Below are positions 11,761 through 23,352 of a DNA stretch of 64,000 nucleotides, one piece after another. Below the pieces are notes generated by a model. It searched no databases. It saw only the letters and a program-made list of their open reading frames with translations, and was not told the DNA's origin. The first letter of the stretch is position 1. Each line of letters starts with the position of its first letter. Location: assembly GCA_019843655.1 (NCBI GenBank), contig JACDQD010000010.1, positions 10,027,637 to 10,091,636 on the forward strand, read 5' to 3'. This stretch comes from Lethocerus indicus (Eukaryota > Arthropoda > Insecta > Hemiptera > Belostomatidae). Position numbers and translations under genes: made by a program.

Positions 11761-12810
11761 CTCCCGGTGTATACTTAGACCCGAAGAGTGAACGCCGGGT
11801 ACAGAAAACGAGAACTGCATCTTATTTGGCGCTCTCGCCCCATTTGATCCCTTTCCACGGGCCCCTTCCTCGTGCTGCGTTAAAAAATCCCGTTTCCGCG
11901 TTTATAAACCGTATTCAAATAAGGGATAATCTATTAAACTACGGATATAATTTTATATTTAAAATCATTCATCTAGAGAGTGAACAATAATTACTGTTAG
12001 TAAGAGTTCATTGTCAGTCAGCTTCCTGGATTAGTGGCCGACAAACCCCACTAACGGAATTCTACTATCGGAAGAAGAAGCCTAAAACTCTCTGAAATCT
12101 TATAAAAATATGCCAAATATGAAAACTTTAGGTACATACTATCATGTATATACTATGAGGCCCGTAATCGTTCCCTTGGGGAGAATTGGCAGCCTAAACC
12201 TGTTTGTCGATTCTTCGATCGGTTGTAATTTTTCCTGTAAACATCAAGTGGACCAATGTTCTGGAAAGGAATTTCCCGAAAATAACGTCAGAGAGCCGTA
12301 AAACGTCGGGTAGAGTTCGGGCTGAGTATTTTATTCAGATACGGCGTGTTGGTTAGGCAAGCCCGCACTGCTCTCCAGTATCGCTCTCTAGTATCGGAAC
12401 ACGCCGTATTCATTGCCCCGAAAGGATTAATGAAGTATTTTCAGACGAATTTAGTCCGAGGGAACAGATCTTTTTCGTGGCATAACATCTCTGAACAGGG
12501 AACGAAAATATTTGTTCAGTATTCGAAGAGCGTTCCAAAAATCCCGGCCGGTGATAAACTGTGAGTGTATAAATTTTCAGCGCGGCCACGCAGGCGATTA
12601 CTCAAGCACATAAAGAGAGCGCTGGTCGCGGAGCGGGTCCGGGGGCAATTATTAGAGCAAATAAATAGGCTCGATGCACCGGGCTCCGCCTTTATATTTA
12701 GACGGCCCTGTATTATGTTTCCGTTAGTGGCCGTTGCCGCTTCTCTCGACCGGCGGTTCGAAAACGGTTTAACCGGTTTTATTTATTCTTGTCGTCAGTT
12801 CCTCCTTTTA
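11761..12810. other. Intergenic DNA with one hairpin-forming inverted repeat
   Basis: No gene was recognised. The only notable structure is the perfect inverted repeat at 12339-12409, listed separately. Confidence 0.5.
12339..12409. repeat. Perfect 12-bp inverted repeat with 47-base loop
   Basis: ATACGGCGTGTT (12339-12350) is exactly complemented by AACACGCCGTAT (12398-12409). The loop contains two near-copies of a CTC..AGTATCG segment. This could be a small transposon relic or a stable hairpin. Confidence 0.6.
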
Positions 12811-13240
12811 ACATACCTGTTTTGTGGTCTGCGAGGGGTTGGAATACCGTAGATTTTTTGTGTTTCTGTCTTTCTCTCTGGTTTTCGTCTCTTGCTAGAC
12901 CGGTTTCAGAGTCTAACTAACGGAACAAACAGAAATAAAACAGAAACTTCGCCAACCACATCGTATTAAGTTATTACACCCAGGCAAGAAAGGCAAAGAG
13001 ATGGATATAATAGAGACCATGGAGATATTTAAACACAAACAAAACCGGATTATAAATGAAAAATAAAGTCCCAAATCCGACAATCTGACATACACTTAAG
13101 CCGATTAACAAAACCCCACTCCCTCAACTCAAATAAAACAAACAACATCCCCCAAAAAAACACAATAACAAGACATGTATATATACACACGACAAACTGT
13201 CAACCACCAGTACAAGTGACAGTGACAGTGCAGTGAGGAT
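12811..13240. mobile_element. Inverted-arm repeat, copy B (composite)
   Basis: The left part carries the arm ACCTGTTTTGTGGTCTGCG through TTGCTAGACCGGTTTC, reading as the complement of the family's 3' end. The right part (about 13077-13240) carries the family's interior in the forward sense: TCCGACAATCTGAC, AATAAAACAAACAACATCCC, GTGACAGTGACAGTGCAGTG. The middle is unrelated, so this is either two merged insertions or a rearranged copy. Confidence 0.6.
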
Positions 13241-13367
13241 AGCTAATCGATAGGGGTCGCGTTTCAGCTCCTCGGCAATATATATTTGTAATATATTTGT
13301 ACCGGCTGCTCGCACTGTAAATGTAATTTACGATATACAGGAATGCAGGCAAAGAATATATTTGAAC

Positions 13368-13633
13368 TAGTTTAGAATACCTGTTTTGTAGTCTACGAGG
13401 GGTTGGAATACAGTAGATTTCGTGTGTTTCTGTCTCCTCTCGCTGGTTTGGTCTTTTGCTAGACCGATTTCGGCCGCTCGCCATCTTCAGTAGCGGTGTT
13501 AATCACTTTGGCAGTTTGGGTGTATTTTTCGGTATCCTCACTGCACCGTCACTATCACTTGTACTGTCACGGGAAACCGGTCTAGCAGAAGACCAAACCA
13601 GCGAGAGGAGAGTAGAAACACACGAAATCTACG
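13368..13633 (-). mobile_element. Inverted-arm retroelement-like repeat, copy C with target-site duplication
   Basis: This is the best-delimited copy. Both arms are present: GAATACCTGTTTTG to TTTGCTAGACCG on the left, and CGGTCTAGCAGAAGACC to CACACGAAATCTACG on the right. They form a roughly 100-bp imperfect foldback around a short core with CCATCTTCAGTAGCGG. The exact 12-bp direct repeat ATATATTTGAAC flanks it (13356-13367 and 13634-13645). A duplication of that length fits target-primed reverse transcription better than a typical cut-and-paste MITE. No coding region is present. Confidence 0.75.
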
Positions 13634-13645
13634 ATATATTTGAAC

Positions 13646-14915
13646 GTTTCGCTCGACTGCCGAGGCGTTGGTTAATCTCGGAATTATCCAGATTGCGGGA
13701 CAAAAAGGGAAAAATGATGAAAAATTTAACATTTATACAACGGGGAACATTGGACAATGGTAGGAGCCGAACAGTTGGCACTTTGCCAACCTTTTGTTGC
13801 CGGTGGATAGGGTCAATTAAGCGACGAAAATCCACCGACTAAAAAAAAACTACCGGGTTCCAGATTCCAATAAAACGTTAAACGGATGCTAAGATTAAGC
13901 CGAGATCTAATTCTGTAGCATTCGTCAGTACCGGTGATCGCGTTGGTGATTATGAAATAGGCCTTGATAGTATCTACAGGTTCATTAAAGAAAAAAATGT
14001 ATGGATTAGATATTGAGCATTTCGCTGTTATTCCAACTATTTCAATTTTTAATTAAAAAAATACGATATTAGGTAATGTTAAATATTTATCCATTTAGGC
14101 TTTTCTATCTATATAATTTAGGTATTGCGGCGTTTATACTGTAAGCCAGTGGAAACAGAAGGTGACAGGCCCTTCCTGACAAGCCCTTGTAATTTCGTGA
14201 CATACGGAAATTCCACAAAATCGGGCAGATGAAATTCTAGCTATCCGACGGTTCGGTCCGATGTAAACTTCGGGTCTTCGGCCTTCGGTGTTACTAAATA
14301 AGAGGTTGTTTGATTTTCCTCGGCGCTCGGCTACGTGACGCTTGGGGCGTAACTTCCTCGTCCGGTCAATAGCACGTGTCAGACAGTTCCAATTATGGGT
14401 AGAAAATCAGCTTGTAGTTAGATAAGTGTGTTAAGACAAATATAATCGCCTGTCATAAAATTCTTCGTATAATTACCCAATATTCTTTGTGTAAGTTCAG
14501 GAATTTCTTAGCAAATAATAGTAGCGATTAAATTGGAATTAAATAAATCAATGAACGTGCTCCAGATTGATTTTTTTAATCGCAATAAATTATTGCCTAT
14601 TAATATTGTGCTTGAATTTTAGTCGCCGACTTCCATAGATTTAGGGTGCGATATAGCCATTCCAATTTGGCCCTCGAATCCTCAGAAAATGTTACATAAT
14701 AAATAATGTCATGTAGATAATCGGTACATATACATTATATATAAAATAATTCCTCAATTAATTTATTAAGAGGCGGATGCAAATAAATGTATTTTAATGC
14801 ATATGCATTTATGACCTACTGGACTTTATTCAGTGATATATAAACAGGAGATTTAATATAATATCAAAAATCAAAAAATCGAAGGTATTTCTTATTCTTA
14901 TTTTTTTTATTTCAG
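13646..14915. other. Intergenic DNA, no gene recognised
   Basis: The DNA is AT-rich. No gene, RNA or transposon was recognised. Confidence 0.5.
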
Positions 14916-14989
14916 GTCCATTAAAACGTAAGGCGGCATCTCTACTACCGATGAACGGAATACAAACGATGGACCGACTCAAGTCCGAG
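14916..14989 (+). CDS. Candidate orphan exon of an unknown gene
   Basis: A strong pyrimidine tract and acceptor (TTTTTTTTATTTCAG) precede 74 bases that end at donor GAG|GTAAAT. Only one frame is open. After a split codon it encodes 24 residues, starting PLKRKAASLL and ending QTMDRLKSE, and it leaves in phase 0. It contains two Met codons (MNGIQT..., MDRLKSE), so it could be an N-terminal exon. I do not recognise the protein. It could also be a 5' exon of the transporter 27 kb downstream or a chance match to splice signals. Confidence 0.3.
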
Positions 14990-15160
14990 GTAAATCCAAT
15001 AAAATTACCTACTTTAGAAATAACCTATAATGAATTTCCCAATGAATGAACACGCAATATGGCGCCACTGAATTCGTTCCTTAATTCACGGATGGGTGAA
15101 AATCTAAACGGTAGACATGGCTGATGTTCTATTTCGGGCCTCTTTTGTTTTCCCAATTTC

Positions 15161-15175
15161 AGAGGGAGAGAGGGA

Positions 15176-15228
<53 letters not shown>
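15161..15228. repeat. (GA)n microsatellite
   Basis: This is a nearly uninterrupted AG dinucleotide tract. In insects such tracts can bind GAGA-factor-type proteins. Here it lies about 45 bases upstream of a TATA-like site. Confidence 0.95.
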
Positions 15229-15271
15229 GTGTCCGCCCCCGCATCACTTCCACCCGGGGTACAGGTTGGGT

Positions 15272-15281
15272 CTATAAATAG
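15272..15281. promoter_or_regulatory. CTATAAATAG: MEF2 consensus and TATA-like element
   Basis: CTATAAATAG is an exact match to the MEF2 consensus YTAWWWWTAR and lies within the inverted repeat GTCTAT-AA-ATAGAC. It also contains a TATA-box core. With the GA tract upstream it could be an unannotated plus-strand promoter or a muscle enhancer element for paramyosin, about 14 kb away. The same ten bases recur at 21462-21471. Confidence 0.35.
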
Positions 15282-15303
15282 ACTGACAAATCACAGCCGA
15301 GTC

Positions 15304-18300
15304 GGTGCCTGAATATTCGGTATTTGAATTTATGAGTCGATGATATATTTATAAGTACAGGTTCGTGTACACACATACAACACGTGAGGAATAATTCGGT
15401 CGTTGACTCTATGCAATTAGGGCTTTGAATCATCACTAAATTCTAAAATACCGTGGGAAAAACATGAAGAGTAGATCGACCTGTGGTCCTGCATTAATGT
15501 GGGGTGACTTCTTTCTTCCAGTAACACTGTTGTTGAAACAATAAAATAAGGTTGCGACACGGCCGGCAATCTAAACTCCAAACCTGAAGTCCAAACTCGG
15601 TCATCTCCTTTGTGAAGTGTTTATTAACATCGGACTAAAATAGATTGGAATAAGCGGGAATCGTATATTCGAATAATTGGCGAAGGGAATGTCAGCTCGC
15701 GGGGACATGCCAAATATTGCAAAACCCGTCCTGTCTGCTAAGTTCAATTTTAGTCCGTCCGCAGAGCGGTTTTTTCGACGCATCTATTCAACTTTGCAGG
15801 GACAGAGCGATGTGAATAGTGAGAAAGCCCTATGAAAATTGACAGATGCTTCGTCTCAGTGTAAAATGAGATATTGACTTCGCCCAGTTTTAACTGGCTT
15901 TACAAGATTTACGACCTGGTCCGATTTTCTGTTTGGTCTAGATTGTTTCATTTCGCGTTGGAGCGTTTTTCGCTTTTTCATAATAAGCTTCCGCCCAATA
16001 GTCTGTCAATACAACAGTGGATTCATCACGCTTGAGCGAGTCGATTGCGAATTGAACTGCAAATTCAGTAATCATTCAAATAATTGTTTTCTTCCCTGAT
16101 TGCCCGTAGGTTCTTAGTCTCCCTAAAAAATATTCTGATGTTTCGAATCATCTGAAACGACAAAGTACGCGAATTTCAATAGCCAACGGAAATAACGAAT
16201 TCACCCGTCGTCCGCTGAGCCTGGAATGGACGTGATCTGAAATTAATGTTCCCGCCAGCACCGGCAAAGATTAATTCGGCCATTAGTCCTCGGATAATTG
16301 AAGGTGGAATTTAGCCAAACCTGTCCCCGTTTCTGGGCCATACTCAATATTTAATAGCATCAATATATTCACTTTGATTATAATTATTTATCAATATCTC
16401 GCCATGCTAACAACGGCCCTTGTTTAACAATCGTTTAACCGGCCTTGTTCCACAATATGTGGAATGATTACATGTATGAAAAAAACATTTATTGTAAGAA
16501 GTAAGTTGGTTAGAGTATCCCGGGGGTTTATTTTAGACCTCTGAATATTTTTTTAAGTGCAAATTTGAATTCGAGCCCCCTAAAACTCCAGGGCAGTAAA
16601 TTTTATTTACTCGTTTTTATATATACCGAGGGTTTATCGCTCGGGATATTTTGAAAGCCAAGTCGGAGAGTATTTTTTTTTTCCCCGACCCGCACTTTTT
16701 CCTTATTCGCCCAGGTAGTGAGCGTCTGTGCGACCGCAGAGTGCGTCATACGTTTAATCCCGTCGGAGATCCGCCCGAAGAAATCCGCCGGGATTTGGTC
16801 ACGAGTTATTTATAACGGGCGTTTTTGCACTGAAACGGGGCAGTGTCGACTGCCCGTTCGCATCGAACGAGCATCGGTCGATAATTATAACTTGACCTGC
16901 GTTTGTATAACCTTTGACGCCAACCAGTCGGTCAGCACTCTGTCAGCACTTTCACAACAACCGGTAAGACGCTCCTCAGCGTCGATATAAACCGGTGCTG
17001 AAAATGAGTAAACTTAATACTGACATCATCTTGTAATTTTTACAAGTTCAAGGCACGCCGAAAATATAAAAAACTTCCAGTTACAAATATCACAGTTGCT
17101 ATTTTAGAATTTGAAAGAATTACCCGCCATGCTTATACCAGCCTCGCTATATTACTGACATAATTCTAATGACGATATCTAAAAGCATTGCACCAATACT
17201 GGCAGATCCTGTATTTTTCGAAATAGAACTGAATACGTGTATATTAATATTGTATGAATCGAGACTATCGCAAGACTTATGATATTTTAAAAGTTCTTAC
17301 ATGTTGTTCGACCCTGAATCCAGTTGTTATTTAAAACTATGATTCCGCGCCTATAATTAGCGGCCGGTAATTCTTCGAAACTGTTGTAACAAAACAAAGC
17401 ACTTATCTTCAATCGCTCCGATCGACTTTGGAACGAAATTAGATTGGCCCCCTCAGCGCGTCCAATTAACATTCTGCTATTAACTGTTTCAAACGTTCTA
17501 CTGGTGTCGTGTAAAATATTTGCATGTTGTAAGTGGTCTCAACTTTTTAGAATTTCGTAGCGATTACGACCGAGGCGAAGTAGTACAGTCCTCAAGGTAT
17601 ATGTTGCATAACACATGAAGTTTTATAGACAGCCGGTATGAGTGGAAGTACAGAATTTCGGTTCCTTGTGCCGTAGTAGTACGATTCTAGATGGGAGAAC
17701 CTTAAATTTTAATTTTAATTCAATGAAAATCTTTTTAATAACACTATACTGTCGCATCTGTTTAATACCATATATTCCACACTGGACAAAATATAACGTA
17801 TTAAAAAAATAAGAGACCAATTTTATTTTTTCTTCATTATAACAGGAATATCTCTTCTTGTACAATTCCATAATAGCAACGCCAAATACTATTTCACACA
17901 GTCGCCAGTAAAGAGGGTTCGAAAACAAATATATACCCCGGTGCGCCAACAGTCCATGTCTCTGTATACACATTGTACGTTTGGCCGTCAAAATAATCTA
18001 TGAATTAATAAAATGAATTAATACGCCCATAGATACCGGTATATGAAAAAAATGTTTGTTCAGGTGGCTAACAACTTGGGTACACGTACGATTTACGCGC
18101 GTGGAGCAGGGAAAAATTGCGTTTTAAAAGAACCAATAAATAAAAAACTGTAAAAATGATCCATTAAATCGAATGCAGACAAGTGCCCCCCCGCCCCCGG
18201 AGTGGAAGGGGACGGAGACCGAGGCAGTGGGAAACGCCCGAGACTTTGGGCCCAGCGCCAGCTTAACCGACATTCCACACCTCCTTCACTATCTAACAGA

Positions 18301-20039
18301 TAAAAACCATAATAATACTTAAGTTAGTCTCTACTTTCCTGGGTTAATCTTCGTGATATAGGAGAACAGATAACCGAAGAAAATTCCAGGCGGGAGCAGA
18401 ACTGAACCTTCGTCTGGGGCGGACTTAGGTGAAAGCTCCAAAACAGGAAAGTAGATGTTTAAACACTCTTACTTGTGCGGTTATTTATTTACTGAAAGTA
18501 ACAGTTGTACAGGTGTAATAATCTAAAATATATGGCATTAGTTTAGGATATGCTTATAGTAACTGTGTAAAGCCGACAGCTTTATAGGTTCTGTTAGGTT
18601 TGGAATCCGATTTGGAATCTCGTTCCTATTTTGATTTTATTACATAAAGCCTGTTTTATTATTATGTTATTACATAAAAATGTTTTTTCGGACGTATATG
18701 TTAGATTATCGACACTAACATTAACAGTCAGCCTTCTAAAAGAATGTTATCGAATTTATATCGAGCGCCCACAGAATCCCCACAATTCTCCGTCACCGAA
18801 ACCATTATTAAAATATAACGTTTTCACTATGTCCACATTTAATGTATACAGACGCCATTCTTTATTCCTCCGAGATTAACGAGCTGGCGTTATAAACGGG
18901 CGGAAGGTTCGGACGCGAGTTAGCGCCCTTCCAAAAATAAATCACATTCAGGAGCGGAGACCGGGAAACTTGATTCTTATAAGATTAAGAGGTTTTTTCG
19001 TCACAGAAACACTTTTGTGTTGAGTGCAGTGCCGTCTCTAATTAGACCCGTGAAGCGGGGCCAGAGAGCAGGGCGTTAATTTTGAGGCCGATTCCCAAAT
19101 TTCACTTAGGGATAAAACGTCCTCTGAGGCCGCCGCCCAACAGCAAAAGGGGTTCAAAAAGGAACAATCGAAAATGTTCGTAACGTTACCGCTTTTAAGA
19201 CCACCTGAATAATATTAATCTCTCCTTCCACCTTCTCATTTGAGGACACTAAGCAAACGCCACGTCCTTCAATGGAGCGAGTTTATTTGCATTTTTGGCA
19301 CAGGTGACATTTTACAGAATCCTTCGCACCTTTCCGAGACATTTGCGCCCCACGAAAAAGAGTCTACCAACAGTGTTGCACTTACATTTCCAGAGTCAGA
19401 CAGAATATTAGGCGTAAATTAAAAATATAAAATCGTTCCATTTCTCTAGTGATGCCAATCGAAATTAACGTTGTGGCCATTAGCGAGATTCTTTCCACCA
19501 ACGCAGAGCTTTTAGTCGTTTAAAATATTCAACGTAAAATCGGCACCCGTATTTGTGTTACACTTGCGGAACAACTTCTTGTGGACGTTTCTCATCTGGT
19601 GCAGCCCCCCTAGTGATTATTGTCCGCGATTGTAGGGGCGAATATCTAATTTTTCGTGCACTGACCGGTGGCATTGGCCAAACACAAGGGTGGGAGAAAT
19701 ATCGTTATGTGTGACACAGAAATAAATAGAATCCACCCCTCTCACTCCGCAAGGCCCCCAACGCGAGGGGGGGGGGAACAAAAAAGCAGAGGCCGCATGA
19801 AAATATCCGACATTTTATTTTGGTCCTTTGGAACGATTTCAACCGGTCAAGTTTTGTTCGGGCGGCATTGGTTTAACCCATGCTCGATCGATTTGATAAA
19901 TATTGATGTTTAATACAACCGTTTCAAATAAGTTTTGAATTTTTAGTAATAACGGCAGCGTTAGAAACATCTGAAAATTGAGCGAAATCTTTTGCCGATT
20001 TTAAGGAACGAGGCAAAATGCATCCTTTTGTAACCTTTT
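15304..20039. other. Intergenic DNA, no gene recognised
   Basis: This is a long stretch with only short, uninformative open frames on either strand. No RNA gene, transposon terminus or coding exon could be supported. Confidence 0.5.
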
Positions 20040-20163
20040 TTTATTTTGTACAACCAACATTGAATGTTATAAGTACAAATGTTGTATGTATTTTTTTCAC
20101 ATGTATTTCGTGATAAAAAGAACCACCCAAAGATGGCACTTTTGACACAAGAACAATTATAGT
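20040..20163 (-). mobile_element. 3' UTR and A-rich tail of LINE fragment
   Basis: Downstream of the LINE coding remnant the minus strand is noncoding and reaches an A-rich run (ACAAAATAAAAAAAGG, about 20036-20051). This is the likely 3' end of the element. Confidence 0.45.
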
Positions 20164-20625
20164 CTAAGGGCTAAGATCTCTAGGCCAGCGGCGTTTAAGC
20201 CGCAGCGGGGGGGATAATGGATGGGTAAGAGAGGAAAGGGACAGAACGAGTGGATTAAGAAGAGGAGAAAGGCGGGCGTGGAAATTCAGGAACCGGGATT
20301 TTGTGACTTCGTCGGCTGTCGGTATGTTGAGGTCATGGTGGATTGTGTGGTTAGAAACATACCGGGGAGCATTAAGGATGGTGCGAAGGACTTTTGACTG
20401 AAATCTCTGGATGCGAGCGATGTTGGATATCTCGGTGGAACCCCATAGCTCTATACCGTATGTCCATCTCGGTTTAAGTATCGCTTTGTATACTGTCAGC
20501 GTGTTACGTAAGGTCAATTTTGATGTCCGTTTTAGTAATGTTCTTAAAAGTCCAAATTTTCGGTTTAAGTCGATTCTCTTGAGTCGGGTATGGGGATTAA
20601 AATGCACCCAAGGATACTTTACTGA
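20164..20625 (-). pseudogene. Jockey-type non-LTR retrotransposon reverse transcriptase, C-terminal remnant
   Basis: The open frame encodes about 154 residues typical of the end of a Jockey-clade LINE pol protein. It starts near VKYPWVHFN (intact relatives usually have VKYLGV at this point). It continues through LTLRNTLTVYKAILKPRWTY, GIELWGS and RIQRFQSKVLRTILNAPRYV, and ends LKRRWPRDLSP followed by a stop. The catalytic reverse-transcriptase core and the endonuclease are absent. A stop codon lies immediately upstream in this frame at 20626-20628, so it is a 5'-truncated dead copy. Identification rests on the thumb-region motifs KPRWTYGIELWG and IQRFQSKVLR. Confidence 0.88.
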
Positions 20626-20629
20626 CTAT

Positions 20630-23290
20630 CGGATGTTAAAATATTTTCAAAACATTCTTCTTTCCTGTACTAGGCTGACTAACCGGAAAGCAGTGTATTA
20701 TGACATTTTTATTATTTATTGAGGGGAATTAAGAAGCGTAGACGAATTCCGTGATCGCAATTAATTTTCGTTTTCCATTGTTCCGTTGTTTTTTTTTAAT
20801 AGGGAAAAAAATTACAACCTGAGTTTAACAATACCGTTGTTCTGTTTCCTTTCTGAATCACCTGTGCCGCATTGTTCGGGTCTCCTTTTCTTGCTCATTT
20901 ACCGAATCTGCGGATCTCTGGGTTTTTGGCATGCCGACCGCGAACAGCGCCTAATGAATCACTTTTACCACTGAGTCATTTCTCAATTTTTTTGTGTTCC
21001 CACTCCCCCGGGTCGGCTTTACGAAAGCTCGCCCGCTAAGGAATAATGACACACATTTCACGGTACCGTACCATCCGTCAAGGGTAACGGTATACGCTTG
21101 GCATATTAATTAGGTCTATTTGTTCAGAAAAATCATTTATCAACCCGTGTTAATAAATTCGGAACTATCAGTTATGACGTTTCCTACGGGGGTTGCGTGA
21201 ACGTTTAGAATATCGCCACTCGCGCGGCTTTATGTCTAAGGCGGGTTTTGGCCTCTCTCCATCCATCAGTAAGACCAGAGGCATTTACGCGTGTCGGTTG
21301 CCGATGAAGCACCCTGTCAGCACTGTCGTCGACGCAAACGGTGTAGGTTAGAATTGAATAATATTCAAATGGTTAGTTATTTATGACCAACTATATTATC
21401 GCAGTTTTTCTCGGAAACGACCGCAACAAATCAACTAAAATAAGCTATATTATCCCAGTGTCTATAAATAGGTCGAAGTAATACGCACAGATAATGCAGC
21501 ATACAATAATTTTGTTATATAAATTTTATTTTACCACGAACAATAAAATTAATATTTTTCTAGGCAATTTTTAATCAATTAAAAACTAGTGATCTTTATT
21601 TATATCCGTTACGAAATCAGGTTTTCTGCACCTTTCTGCAACTTATTTGCGTCCTTATTGCAAAAGGTTTCATTTTTTTTTGCAACGAAATATCGAAGTT
21701 TCGAAAAGTCTCGAAAGAGACATTGCCGATCGGTCCTCGATGTCACCGTATCATTATTTTTAGTTTTCAGAATATCGTAATATTTCGAAAAATTCAGAGC
21801 CCCCAAGTACTGGCAACGCAGTTAGTGGTCCGAATAATAACTTTTTCCACCGTTTACGAATCGTTTTTTTTTTAATTTATTTCAAATTCAAATTCATTTT
21901 CAGTCGTGTGTTTCAATTCGGTGGAGGGGAGATACCCGATCATTGGGCAATTTTCGACACACCGACGAGAGTGTTGACATACTCAGAGGTGTGGCAAGAA
22001 GGGGGAGAGCCACTCGAGTATAGGACAAAGTAAGTTGAGAAACGAAGTGGCGCTGAGTTTGGATGACGGTCACGATCCCATCGGGCCCAGCTTTTAGGCC
22101 GGGATTGCGGCAAAATGCCGAGTCGAATTGAAATGCAATCGACGCCGCAGCTCAGTGCCAGGGGTTTCCGACTTACTGAATTAAGTAAAAGTAAATTAAA
22201 TATGAAATATCCCATCTTGCCAGTGGTCTCGAGTTTTATCGATCGGGCAATTTTTAATTTCTTCTGCAATTATGTCCTGCGACGAAGCATCTGCATATAT
22301 AAAAAATGTATTTAAATTTCAGATTTTTTTGGATACGCGGGAGGGTTTTGAATAACGTCAATTTGATCTCCCTCCACTCGCCTAAGTAGTTCAGAATTTT
22401 CCCACCGCGTTCATTAGATTAATGGGGTACTTAAGCATGGTAGTGACTGTCGTGTGTTAGCCGAGTGAAAACAAATATTTGGTAGAATTTTGGGAAAAAT
22501 TTGAAATATCAGTGGGATTCTAAGCAGTATTTTAAGGCCATAATATTACGAGAAAAGATACGCCTGTATTTTTTACTTTAATACATCAAGGTCTTTCATA
22601 AGTCGTCCCATTTTCTAGACCGAATTCAGCGTTACGAGATCTTCAGTAGAATTCCACAACGGTCTAGTGATAGTGTGTACATTTACATTGAGGTCAAACA
22701 TCAGTCGGGCCGTCAGCTAGCAGCATCTAGCGGTCGTTCTCGGCCCCACTCCAGTAGTTCACGAATTCAAATTTAATACTGGGCCGTTTTGAATTTTAAA
22801 ATTTTGATGCTGGTACAAAAACAGTAAAATACGCCCCAACGAATTCATTTAAACATTATCAAATACGTGTTGCGTTTTATTTGAAAATGAAAAGTCTTCT
22901 GTATTTATTTTTTAAAGAATACAGAATTTCAACATACTGCGTAGCCTTTATGCTGTTGCCTAATATACGCCGTACGATTATAGTGTGAAGCCCCGAACGC
23001 TCGTGTGCCGCCTAATACGGCCTTGCTCGGGGTGATGGGCGAGAAATCTGAAGGACTTTTCCCTTCGAAAGGAGGAAAAGTTTGGAAACACCCTAAATCT
23101 GTATCCTTTCAATTTCTTTTTTCACGCACTATAATAAGCCGCCTCGTTTTGCCGACAGTGGATACGCATTTTTTTATAATACAAGAAATCAGAATTTAGT
23201 TTTGTTTAGACATTAAATATTCGATATGTGTTTACGAATATGTATTTATGAAAATAATTTCATTTCCAGGCTTGGCGGGCAGCCAGTTTG
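20630..23290. other. Intergenic DNA, no gene recognised
   Basis: This is mixed DNA with a second CTATAAATAG MEF2-type match at 21462-21471. No coding exon is supported. Confidence 0.5.
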
Positions 23291-23352
23291 ACAAAAACCT
23301 GCAGTACACTCGGACTGCGCACGCGCGGAAGAGGTAGGATGCGATCACGTGC
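23291..23352 (-). repeat. Dispersed repeat with E-box and NRF-1-like site, copy 1
   Basis: On the plus strand CTGCGCACGCGCGGAAGAGG is followed by ATGCGATCACGTGCTGTGGG. A diverged copy lies at 31866-31915. Both keep ATCACGTG and an alternating GCGC core. Confidence 0.6.
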
